Shown piece by piece: positions 17,171 to 24,945 of a stretch of 61,718 nucleotides of DNA (position 1 is its first letter; each line of letters starts with the position of its first letter). The position numbers were made by a program, and so were the translations under genes. Source of the stretch: an uncultured Collinsella sp. (lineage in GTDB: Bacteria > Actinomycetota > Coriobacteriia > Coriobacteriales > Coriobacteriaceae); NCBI GenBank assembly GCA_905199225.1, contig CAJKFS010000009.1, positions 1 through 61,718 on the forward strand, read 5' to 3'. The notes beneath the pieces are model-generated. The model made no database searches. It was not told the origin of the DNA and saw nothing but the letters and a program-made list of their open reading frames with translations.

Positions 17171-18934
17171 CTAGTGCTTGCCGCCGTGGCTGTTGAGCCA
17201 GATATTGCGGCCCAGCATAAGCGCCAGCACCAGCGCGCTCACGTAGCCCATAAAGCCAATGACCGGGATGCCAAACACAACCGGTTCGATGCGCGCGTAG
17301 TACACCACCGACGACCCGATAAACAGACCGGCAATCACAATTGCCATCGACATGCGGTCGATAATTCCACCCAGCTGTCGCAGCGCCTTATCGCTGCTCA
17401 TGATCTGCGTGTTCACCTTAAGCTGGCCGCGCGTGAGCATGCGCGACGCCAAGCCCAGATACTCGGCCGCCTCTAGCGAGCCTTTTGCCGCGCGATAGCT
17501 GCTCGCGGCAAAATCGCGCCCCATTTCGCGGACGCGCGCATAGGTGCTCTTCTCGTTTTTGATGTGCGTCTGGATGATCTGGATCATGTTGACGTTGGGC
17601 ATGTACTCGGTCAGCAGGCCCTCGAGCGTCACCATGCCGCGCGCGAACATCGTCACCACGCTCGGCAGCTCAACATCGTTTTTGCGCGCCAGGTTTAGCA
17701 GCGAGGTCAAAAACTCGCCGATATCCAGGTCTTTAAGGTCGAGGCCCGCAAAGTCGGCGACGATAAAGTCCAAGTCGGACAAAAAGGCCGAATGGTCGAG
17801 CTCGGCCGAGTCGCCGCGCGTCACGGCAAAGCGCATAAGCGAATCCTTGAGCTTGGGCACGTCGCCCTCAGCCACGGCGAAAATCATGTCCTTAACGATA
17901 CCGCGGTCGTGGCTCGACATGCGCCCGACCATGCCCAGGTCGATAAAGTAGACGATGCCGTCCTTGAGAATGATGTTTCCCGCATGCGGGTCGGCATGGA
18001 AAAAGCCGTCATCGAGCACCTGCGTCGAATAGTCCTCGACAATCGCCGAGCCGATCTTTTCCAGGTCATAGCCCTCGGCCACCAGGCGCTCGGGATCGGC
18101 AATCGAGATGCCGTCGACGTAATCCATGACCACGACGTGCTCGGTGCACAGATCCAAGTAGGATTTGGGACACGACACGCCATGCACGCTTTTGTGGAAC
18201 TCATAGAAATCGTTGAGGTTTTTGGCCTCGGCCAAAAAGTTGGTCTCCTCGCGAAACGAGGCCCACAGTTCCTCGACGACGGCGTGTAAGTCAACAAACT
18301 GGTCGGTGTTTACGAACTTGGAAACGATGCGCACCACCGAGCGAATGATATCGATGTCCTGCGCCATGACCTGTTGCGCGCCGGGGCGCTGCACCTTAAC
18401 GGCCACGTCCTCGCCGGTCACCAGGCGGGCACGGTGAACTTGCGCGAGCGACGCGCTTCCGAGCGGATTGGGGTCAATCGCGTCGAACATCTGCCCCAGG
18501 CGCTGGCCGTACTCCTCTTCCAGACAGCGGAGCACTACCTCATACGGCACCGGCTCTACGTCGGAGCGCAGACGACGCAGCTCGTCGCAAAAGCGTTGCG
18601 GCAGAATCTCGGACCGGTTGGCCAGAATCTGCCCCATCTTGACGAACATGGGGCCGAGCTCCTCGAGCAGGCGGCGCAAGCGAACCGGCGTGAGGTTATC
18701 CCACACACGGTACTTTTTGACCAAGCGAACAATCTGCCCGATGCGTTCGCGGCGACCCGCCGGCGTGAGCTGGTATTCCTCGTCCGGCGCCATCGCGTCG
18801 GGCTCTTCGGGCACCATATCGACAGCGCGCGGCTTTTTGCGAGCGCCCGAGACGGCGGCATCGACCTCATCGACAACCGCCGCCTCGTCACCCAAAGGAT
18901 CTAGATTGTTGTAATCGGTGGTGGAATCTGCCAT
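17171..18934 (-). CDS. AarF/UbiB (ABC1) family atypical kinase
   Basis: A 587-residue UbiB-type kinase-like protein. It has the family-specific KxGQ motif at 99-102, an alanine-rich nucleotide loop GSASLAQVHRA near 159-169, the lysine in AVKVQRPG at 180, HADPHAGN near 320 and IDLGMVG soon after. Two membrane helices lie at the C-terminus, as is normal for the group. UbiB proteins support isoprenoid-quinone or lipid metabolism through ATPase activity, but the exact role in Actinobacteria is unsettled. An 8-nt gap to the upstream phasin-like gene indicates one operon. Confidence 0.93.
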   Translation of the reverse strand: MADSTTDYNNLDPLGDEAAVVDEVDAAVSGARKKPRAVDMVPEEPDAMAPDEEYQLTPAGRRERIGQIVRLVKKYRVWDNLTPVRLRRLLEELGPMFVKMGQILANRSEILPQRFCDELRRLRSDVEPVPYEVVLRCLEEEYGQRLGQMFDAIDPNPLGSASLAQVHRARLVTGEDVAVKVQRPGAQQVMAQDIDIIRSVVRIVSKFVNTDQFVDLHAVVEELWASFREETNFLAEAKNLNDFYEFHKSVHGVSCPKSYLDLCTEHVVVMDYVDGISIADPERLVAEGYDLEKIGSAIVEDYSTQVLDDGFFHADPHAGNIILKDGIVYFIDLGMVGRMSSHDRGIVKDMIFAVAEGDVPKLKDSLMRFAVTRGDSAELDHSAFLSDLDFIVADFAGLDLKDLDIGEFLTSLLNLARKNDVELPSVVTMFARGMVTLEGLLTEYMPNVNMIQIIQTHIKNEKSTYARVREMGRDFAASSYRAAKGSLEAAEYLGLASRMLTRGQLKVNTQIMSSDKALRQLGGIIDRMSMAIVIAGLFIGSSVVYYARIEPVVFGIPVIGFMGYVSALVLALMLGRNIWLNSHGGKH

Positions 18935-18942
18935 CTGCGCTG

Positions 18943-19359
18943 CTACTCGGCCTCTTCGGTATCCTTCGCATCGTCGGGCTCAACGGACTCGACGGGCACC
19001 GAGGTCACGTTGTCCTCGACCGAATCGACGATGTCGCGCACATGGGCCAGGAAGGCAGTGCGCTCGGGAGCGGTCATGACGCGGACGCGGGCAAGGATAA
19101 GCTCGTCAAGCACGCGCTGGGCCGCGGTCTCGCCCTGCATGCCCAGACGCTCGGTCAGGTCGGAGATGGTGCCACCGGCCTGCTCGAACATATCGGACAC
19201 GCTGCGGGCGATATCGGGGGTGGCGGTGTCCTTGCGGACCTGCTCGCCCTTGGTGTTAAGGTCGTCGAGGACCTTCTTGCCGCCTTCGACAGCAACGGCG
19301 GCAGCGCCAAAGCCAACGTTGATGGCGCCGTTAACAAGCTGATCGAGTTTCATAACCAT
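18943..19359 (-). CDS. Phasin-like amphipathic helical protein
   Basis: A 138-residue, highly helical protein. The N-terminal half carries a weakly hydrophobic, Ala/Gly/Val-rich segment and a region like polyhydroxyalkanoate-granule proteins (phasins); the C-terminus is acidic. The ATG at 19359 is used because GGAG lies 6 nt upstream. It is the first gene of a two-gene operon with the AarF-like kinase, a pairing that suggests a shared role at a membrane or lipid surface. Function is not established. Confidence 0.65.
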   Translation of the reverse strand: MVMKLDQLVNGAINVGFGAAAVAVEGGKKVLDDLNTKGEQVRKDTATPDIARSVSDMFEQAGGTISDLTERLGMQGETAAQRVLDELILARVRVMTAPERTAFLAHVRDIVDSVEDNVTSVPVESVEPDDAKDTEEAE

Positions 19360-19458
19360 GGTTGTCTCCAATCATAAACAACTGCATTGGCGTTCTTGTA
19401 CCCAAGATCGAGTGAAAGCGACAAAGCGTTTTAGCGCTATTCGATCGACGGGAAATCC

Positions 19459-20982
19459 CTACCTCACGTTGTCGTTCATCGCGAAAGAGTTCTTCATGGC
19501 GCAGCTCGTGGTGTAGAGCACCTTGCCCAATAGAGCATCGGTCTCCACACGAACACGCTCGGCAAAGGCCTCATTGGCGCGTGCAAGCTCGGCAGGCACC
19601 TCGGCCTCAGGCAGAGCGGCTACGGTAGCATCGACGTCATGGATCTGCTTGTGGCCCATGCCACCGACCTTCTCCTGGTAGTCCTCCACAGCGCGGCCGC
19701 ACTCATGGAAACGGACGTCAGCCAGGGCGCCGATCAGGCGGTTGGCCCAGTAGAAGTTTTCGGACGTCACGCGAGCCTGCGTGTCGGCATAGTACTCGGG
19801 CATGGTCTCGACGTTGGCGTACAGCGGAACCAGCGCGTTAAACGAGTTGGAGCCAAAGGCCATCCACTGCACGGCGCGATAGGCCGGCTGCGCATAGGGA
19901 CGCAGCTGCAACACGGCGAGCTGGCTGTTGCGGTTGATGCCGATGGGGCGATAGGCGCCGCGCGTGGCGGGCGTGCCCTTGCTGCCGTAGCAGTCGTACT
20001 CCGTGCCCTGGTAGTGGCTCGAAAGCACGTACTTGATGTCCTCGATGGTCACCTTGCGCTCGGGCACGCGGCTCCAGGGGATATCGTCGCTCTCGGGCGT
20101 GTAGTCGGCGTCGGGGCCATCCCACACGTCGCTGGGGTTGAGGCAGCGCTGCATGTACCAGGCGCGCGGCGTGTTGTAGACATGGTCGCTGTCGCTGTGC
20201 GAGCCAAAGGCCTCGCGCGGGTTAAAGACGGCAGCCGGGCCGTCGCTCTCGACGCCCAGCGTCAGGTCCAGATGCCACTCGGCCATCCAGGTGCGCAGGT
20301 CGGCGGAGCACATATGGTCGGCCTGGGCGCCCTCGGCGTCATCCAGGTCAAAGCTGTCGATGCCCAGCTGGTTGGGCATGGTCACATAGGCGTCGTCAGG
20401 CACGCGCTTGGCGATCCAGTGGTGACCGCCGATGGTCTCGAGCCACCAGATCTCGTCCACGTCGCTAAAGGCGATGCCGTTGTTCTCGTAAGTGCCGTAG
20501 CGCTCGAGCAGGTCGCCCAAGATACGCACGCCGTCGCGGGCGGACTTGGCATACGGCAGTACCAGGGTCACCATGTCCTCCTCGCCCAGGCCACCGGGCT
20601 GCGCCGGCACATAGCCGTCCTCACCCTCGTTGCCCTTGGCGGGCACGTAGTCCACGAGCGGATCGGCGCCGCGGACGCGCTCGTTGGTGGTAAGCGTCTC
20701 GGTTGCGGACATGCCCACATTGAGCTCGTTGAAACCGGCCTCGGCCCAGATACCGTGGCCCGGGACAACATCGGGGACGCTCGTATAGCGCATGGGGTTA
20801 TCGGGCAGCTCAACGGTCAGGTGGCTCAGGACGCTCGTGTAGACACGCGGCTGCTCGTCGGGATGCACTACGCGCATGCGCTTGGGCTCAAATACCCCGT
20901 TGGACGAGTCCTCGTTACGCGCGACCAGGGTCGACCCGTCGTAGCTTGCGTTTTTACCGACCAGAATCGTTGTGCACGGCAT
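19459..20982 (-). CDS. C69 family dipeptidase
   Basis: A 507-residue Ntn-hydrolase of the PepD/U34 (C69) type. The protein begins MPCTTILVGK, and Cys3 should become the N-terminal nucleophile after removal of the first residues. NASYDGSTLVARNED follows, a family signature. The ATG at 20982 is chosen because AAGGAGG is 6 nt upstream; an ATG two codons earlier abuts that box. There is no signal peptide, so it acts in the cytoplasm, probably on imported dipeptides. It is a single-gene transcript. Confidence 0.93.
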   Translation of the reverse strand: MPCTTILVGKNASYDGSTLVARNEDSSNGVFEPKRMRVVHPDEQPRVYTSVLSHLTVELPDNPMRYTSVPDVVPGHGIWAEAGFNELNVGMSATETLTTNERVRGADPLVDYVPAKGNEGEDGYVPAQPGGLGEEDMVTLVLPYAKSARDGVRILGDLLERYGTYENNGIAFSDVDEIWWLETIGGHHWIAKRVPDDAYVTMPNQLGIDSFDLDDAEGAQADHMCSADLRTWMAEWHLDLTLGVESDGPAAVFNPREAFGSHSDSDHVYNTPRAWYMQRCLNPSDVWDGPDADYTPESDDIPWSRVPERKVTIEDIKYVLSSHYQGTEYDCYGSKGTPATRGAYRPIGINRNSQLAVLQLRPYAQPAYRAVQWMAFGSNSFNALVPLYANVETMPEYYADTQARVTSENFYWANRLIGALADVRFHECGRAVEDYQEKVGGMGHKQIHDVDATVAALPEAEVPAELARANEAFAERVRVETDALLGKVLYTTSCAMKNSFAMNDNVR

Positions 20983-21065
20983 GCGCATCCTCCTTGAGCG
21001 AAGAAATCAAACGGCAACAGTGTATCGCTTCGGCGCAGAAAGGGCGAAACCACGGCCTCGGCAGC

Positions 21066-21303
21066 CCCCGTGGTCAAAAAATGCCAAATATGAGTACTGT
21101 CACAAATTTAGTGGCAGCAAATTGCACTGTTCCGGGCGCCGGGAATCCTCACCTGTCCAAAAACTGAGTCTAGTAATTCCCCATACGTCCAATAAAATTG
21201 GCTCTTTAACGATATTACTTATCGCTAAAGAGCCAAAATGATCTCAAACATATGTGACTAACTTGGCAACAGTACTCATATTTGGCATTTTTTGACCACG
21301 GGG
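21066..21303. mobile_element. MITE-like element with 35-bp perfect terminal inverted repeats
   Basis: Bases 21066-21100 and 21269-21303 are perfect 35-bp inverted copies, starting CCCCGTGGTC. Similarity continues inward imperfectly. A central hairpin of 11 bp (TTGGCTCTTTA with its complement) lies at 21198-21236. The 238-bp element has no reading frame and is AT-rich relative to its surroundings. It fills the gap between folD and the C69 gene. A non-autonomous mobile element is the best guess; a structured RNA is the alternative. Confidence 0.65.
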
Positions 21304-21337
21304 TATCTAACCAACCCCCTAAACAGCCTCCAAACGC

Positions 21338-22192
21338 CTATTTTACCGCGCGCTCAGCCGCCTCGATCACGTGCTTGGCGAGAATTGCTGTCGTCACGGC
21401 GCCCACGCCACCCGGCACGGGGGTGATTGCGCCAACAACCGGCTCCGCGGCATCAAAATCGACGTCGCCGACCAGCTTGCCAGCGGCTTCGTCCCAATTA
21501 ATGCCAACATCGATAATCGCCTGGTCCTCGCGGACCGCATCTGCGCCAATCGTGCGCGCGCGTCCAACGGCGGCAACCACAATATCAGCCGCACGGCACT
21601 CGGCAGCAAGGTCGCGCGTATGCGTATGGCACGTCGTCACGGTCGCATTGCGCGCCGTAAGCATGGCAGCAACAGGACGCCCGATCACCAGCGAGCGCCC
21701 GACCACAGCAACCTTAGCTCCATCCAGCTCAACGCCATAATGATCCAGCAAAGCAAGCACGGCTTCGGCTGTGCAGGGGGCAAAACCCTCACCGCGCCCC
21801 GAAAGCGTGGTGAGCAGCGAAGCCGGCGTCATGGAGTCAACGTCCTTGGCGGGATCGAGCGCTGCGGCGACGGCGTTCTCGTCAAGGCCGGCGGGCAGCG
21901 GGCGGAACATCAGACAGCCATGGACAGCCGAATCGGTATTGATGTCCTCGATGGCCGTCAACAGCTCGTCCTGCGAAACATCGGCGGGAAGCAAAATGCG
22001 ACGAACCTCAATCCCCACTTTTTCACAGCGCTTGAGCGCACCGCGCTCGTAGGATAGGTCGTCCTCGCGCTCGCCCACGCGAACGATGGCGAGCGTCGGC
22101 ACAACGCCGCGCTCACGCAAAGCGGCACAGCGAACAGCAAGTTCCTCGGTCAGCGCGCGAGCAACAGGAGCACCCTTCAGTAGCTCAGCCAT
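21338..22192 (-). CDS. folD: Methylenetetrahydrofolate dehydrogenase FolD-like
   Basis: A 284-residue FolD-family protein. The NADP-binding half is intact (VVGRSLVIGRP, ATVTTCHTHT, and the C-terminal TPVPGGVG). In the catalytic half Tyr48 and Asp119 are kept, but the lysine four residues after the tyrosine is Ala52 and the QLPLP motif reads FRPLP (Phe96 in place of Gln). These two are part of the Lys-Gln-Asp set needed for cyclohydrolase activity, so the enzyme is predicted to be only a dehydrogenase. The ATG at 22192 follows AGAGAGGAT. The fchA stop codon is 2 nt upstream. Confidence 0.9.
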   Translation of the reverse strand: MAELLKGAPVARALTEELAVRCAALRERGVVPTLAIVRVGEREDDLSYERGALKRCEKVGIEVRRILLPADVSQDELLTAIEDINTDSAVHGCLMFRPLPAGLDENAVAAALDPAKDVDSMTPASLLTTLSGRGEGFAPCTAEAVLALLDHYGVELDGAKVAVVGRSLVIGRPVAAMLTARNATVTTCHTHTRDLAAECRAADIVVAAVGRARTIGADAVREDQAIIDVGINWDEAAGKLVGDVDFDAAEPVVGAITPVPGGVGAVTTAILAKHVIEAAERAVK

Positions 22193-22194
22193 GG

Positions 22195-22827
22195 CTATCC
22201 TCTCTTCCTTGCAGCGTCGGCGGCGCGGCGCGCCAGCGCATCGGCGCGCGGCAACCATGTGTCGAGCAGCTCATCGCACGCCGCCTCGAGTTCCTCGGCG
22301 CGCGCCCGGTCTTTCATAGATGTGGTGTTGGCAAAGAGCGTCAGGCTCGCGCCCTGCATGGCAGCGCGGCAGAATACGGCACCGCACGCCACGTCGGACA
22401 GCAACTGGCGCGAGCCTTTGTCTGCCATGTCCTCGAGCAGCGCCAGCGCGCGCCCGCAGGCATCCATGATCCGATACGGCGGCATGGCCGCCACGTGCAA
22501 CGCGTCCTGAATCGCAGCCGGTCGAGCCGGGTCCTCGCGCGGAATACCGTATGCCGCAGACACCTGGCCGTACGCACGCACATCCTCGGCAACCAGGCCC
22601 ACTAGTTCCTGCGCCAACTCGTCTGCCTGGGCAAACGCACGCGTCAGGTCATCCGCACGATCAGCAAGCGCGGGATTGGTCGCACCGTAGCGGGCAACCA
22701 TTCCGCACAGCGAGGCGCCCAGCGCGCCCACAAAAGCGCTCGCGCTGCCACCACCGGGAACTGGCTCGCGCGCGGCCAGCGCCTCGGCAAAACCGCGACA
22801 GGTTTTATCCATCATCTCTTGGCTCAT
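22195..22827 (-). CDS. fchA: Cyclodeaminase/cyclohydrolase family protein (FchA-like)
   Basis: A 210-residue all-helical protein of the FTCD C-terminal family, with the signature PVPGGGSASAFVGALGASL near the N-terminus. Relatives act as methenyl-THF cyclohydrolase (FchA) in anaerobes or as formimino-THF cyclodeaminase. Its place immediately upstream of a FolD lacking cyclohydrolase residues favours the cyclohydrolase role. The ATG at 22827 is selected by alignment with the family N-terminus; the ribosome-binding site (GAAGG) is somewhat distant. A start further upstream is possible. Confidence 0.85.
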   Translation of the reverse strand: MSQEMMDKTCRGFAEALAAREPVPGGGSASAFVGALGASLCGMVARYGATNPALADRADDLTRAFAQADELAQELVGLVAEDVRAYGQVSAAYGIPREDPARPAAIQDALHVAAMPPYRIMDACGRALALLEDMADKGSRQLLSDVACGAVFCRAAMQGASLTLFANTTSMKDRARAEELEAACDELLDTWLPRADALARRAADAARKRG

Positions 22828-23206
22828 ACGCACACGCACCTTCAAGTCATATATATCGGTCGGGCGGCCGACGTCGGCCGACCGCATCGATCACGTAATG
22901 GTGCTAAGTCTAGCCCATAAGTACGCGAGCGTCAGCGCACCTGGCCATCGCGGATTTCTATGGCACACGATAGGCCATGTCAACGCAAACATGGGACACA
23001 TGGCCCACCTTTCGAGACTCCCGAGCAGCACAAGCTGGGGCATATCTATAAGTAAGGAACCCGTTGGGGAACGGCCGCGCAACGGCCACAAGCGATGAAC
23101 GGAGGCATAAGTCGCACAGTACACAGAGACATCCGCCGCCAGCGCAATCAGTACCCCAACAGCATGCGGCGCCGTGATGTCATCAGCAGACAAGGAGGAC
23201 GCCACC
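22828..23206. other. Intergenic region between fchA and the first lipoprotein
   Basis: About 380 bases between divergent genes. It holds the copy of a 19-bp direct repeat at 22991-23009 but no gene I can support. Promoters for both directions are expected here. Confidence 0.5.
22991..23009 (+). repeat. Direct repeat, copy 1
   Basis: ATGGGACACATGGCCCACC, partly palindromic (TGGG...CCCA). The same 19 bases recur upstream of the paralogous lipoprotein at 23957-23975, so this may be a shared regulatory site or a remnant of the gene duplication. Confidence 0.55.
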
Positions 23207-23806
23207 ATGATGAAAAAGACCCTATCAATCCTTTCCCTTTGCATCGCCCTCTTTGCCGCGCTCGCCCTTGTGGGCTGCGGCGGGAGCGCATCGGGCGGCG
23301 GCAGCGCCCCCAAGAGCGAGAGCAAGGAAAAGGCCCCCGTCGCCAAGAAGACCGACTACATCTGGTTTAAGGTCGAGATGCCCGAGGGCGTCGGCGTAAG
23401 CGACTCTGCCGGCAAGAATGCCGACAGGGTCCAGCTCACCTTCCCCGAAGACGAGAACGCCTCGGCCGATCGCTTTATCCCCGTTTGGAAAAAAGCGCTG
23501 ACGGCCGAGGAATCCCACGCCGACCAGGCGGAAAAGAAGGGGGATACGTTCCAGTGGAAAGATGGCGGGTCCGTCGAGTATAACGGCAGGACGTGGCTCG
23601 TCGGAACATACGAGGACAACAGCGGCATCTCAACCATGCTTTTTACCGATGTTGAGCCGGGAAGCGTCTACGTCCTCATCTCGAACTTCGACCAGCACAA
23701 GAAAGAAGCCGAGGCACTCCTCAACTCCATCGAGTTCCCCGATGACATGGAAGAGGCAGTTTCCGAGGCACGCGAAGTCGAGATTTCGAGCATCGAGATC
23801 AAGTAA
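23207..23806 (+). CDS. Lipoprotein (paralogue 1)
   Basis: A 199-residue secreted lipoprotein. The signal peptide ends in a lipobox (LVGC) at about residue 24, followed by a Gly/Ser linker and a globular domain of about 155 residues with the shared start TDYIWFKVEMPEGV. The ATG at 23207 follows AAGGAGG. The gene about 240 bp downstream encodes a clear paralogue. The domain is not one I recognise. A role at the cell surface, such as binding or stress sensing, would be speculation. Confidence 0.75.
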   Translation: MMKKTLSILSLCIALFAALALVGCGGSASGGGSAPKSESKEKAPVAKKTDYIWFKVEMPEGVGVSDSAGKNADRVQLTFPEDENASADRFIPVWKKALTAEESHADQAEKKGDTFQWKDGGSVEYNGRTWLVGTYEDNSGISTMLFTDVEPGSVYVLISNFDQHKKEAEALLNSIEFPDDMEEAVSEAREVEISSIEIK

Positions 23807-23875
23807 CGGGACACCCGCACGCGCCTACGCGCACCCGCGCACATGCGCCCCATTAAAACAACGGGCGCCCAACCC

Positions 23876-23910
23876 GGGGAGGGCCGACAGCACCAGCCCT
23901 CCCCTCTTTT
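23876..23910 (+). terminator. Terminator after lipoprotein 1
   Basis: GGGGAGGGC (23876-23884) pairs with GCCCTCCCC (23896-23904), followed by TCTTTT. Confidence 0.9.
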
Positions 23911-23956
23911 GCGCCCGAACATATTGCCACTTAACGGCGCAAATCCGGCCCTCAGA

Positions 23957-23975
23957 ATGGGACACATGGCCCACC
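23957..23975 (+). repeat. Direct repeat, copy 2
   Basis: Second copy of the 19-bp sequence at 22991-23009, here about 73 nt upstream of lipoprotein 2. Confidence 0.55.
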
Positions 23976-24047
23976 CTAGCGAGCCGTCCACGCGTACAGT
24001 AAAGACAGGTAATCCATGGGCGGTTACAGATCGAGGAGGACACGACC

Positions 24048-24641
24048 ATGAAAAAGAAGGCCTTTGCGATTCTCACCCTCTGCATCAGTCTCTTTGCCGC
24101 AGTTGCCCTGGTGGGCTGCGGTGGCAGCGGCGACGCTACCGGAAGTGGCGGTGGCGGCGGGGCAGAAAAGCCAGCCGTGGATATGAGGACCGACTTCATT
24201 TGGTTTAAGGTCGAGGTTCCCGAGGGCGTCGAGATTACCGACGTTGCCGGCGACACCGCCGACAGGGCCCAGTTTAAGTTCACCGAGAGCGAGCACGCCA
24301 GTGATCGCTTCATCCCCGTCTTCGACTCTGACAAGAACGCCGACGAGCTGTTCGACTACGAGGCAAAGTGGAATGCCAGCTTTGAGTGGACCGAGAATGA
24401 CCCCGTCAAGTACAACGGCAAGACCTGGCGCAACGCTTCCTACACACACTCGGGCGGCGTGACGACCGAGTACTTCACCGACGTTGACGGTGGCAGCGTG
24501 TATGTGCGCATCGACAACGTCGAGGAGCACAAGGACGCCGTCGAGACCATGATGAAGTCCCTGGAATTTGCCGATGATATCGCCAAGGCCAAGACCGAGG
24601 CTATGGATGTTAAGCTCGACGATATCGAGATTAAGCGCTAA
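24048..24641 (+). CDS. Lipoprotein (paralogue 2)
   Basis: A 197-residue lipoprotein with signal peptide and lipobox (LVGC, about residue 24) and the same globular domain as its upstream paralogue (TDFIWFKVEVPEGV, then a region with YNGKTWRNASY and SVYVRIDN). The start ATG has GAGGAGG upstream. Tandem duplication with separate terminators, and a common upstream 19-mer, suggests similar but individually tuned expression. Function unknown. Confidence 0.75.
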   Translation: MKKKAFAILTLCISLFAAVALVGCGGSGDATGSGGGGGAEKPAVDMRTDFIWFKVEVPEGVEITDVAGDTADRAQFKFTESEHASDRFIPVFDSDKNADELFDYEAKWNASFEWTENDPVKYNGKTWRNASYTHSGGVTTEYFTDVDGGSVYVRIDNVEEHKDAVETMMKSLEFADDIAKAKTEAMDVKLDDIEIKR

Positions 24642-24945
24642 GCGACTGGCGAGCGCAACGGGAAACACGAGCGCAGCGAAGCAAGCGACAGTAACCCAGC
24701 GCTTCGTACCAAGGGAGGGTCGGCTCACCGGCCCTCCCTTTCTTATGCCGGTAGCTGGCGAACGCGAGGATGCCGGACTCCAAAACTATCCCAAGCGCGC
24801 CAGTAGCACCAATAGACAAGCGCCTCAGCACGTCCGCCCGCCGATTAATAGCGCCATGCAGACAATTTAAGCCGACGCCTTTAAACATCTGGGCAGTATA
24901 GTATCCAAAACTATCGCATAACCGCACTCTGCGAATGGAGAAGTT
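24642..24945. other. Intergenic region before the PI-PLC gene
   Basis: Contains the terminator of lipoprotein 2 and a 12-bp direct repeat (TCCAAAACTATC at 24779-24790 and 24904-24915). A possible -10 box TATAGT lies at 24897-24902. No gene seen. Confidence 0.4.
24711..24744 (+). terminator. Terminator after lipoprotein 2
   Basis: AAGGGAGGG (24711-24719) pairs with CCCTCCCTT (24732-24740), with an inner CGG/CCG stem, and TTCTT follows. Confidence 0.85.
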
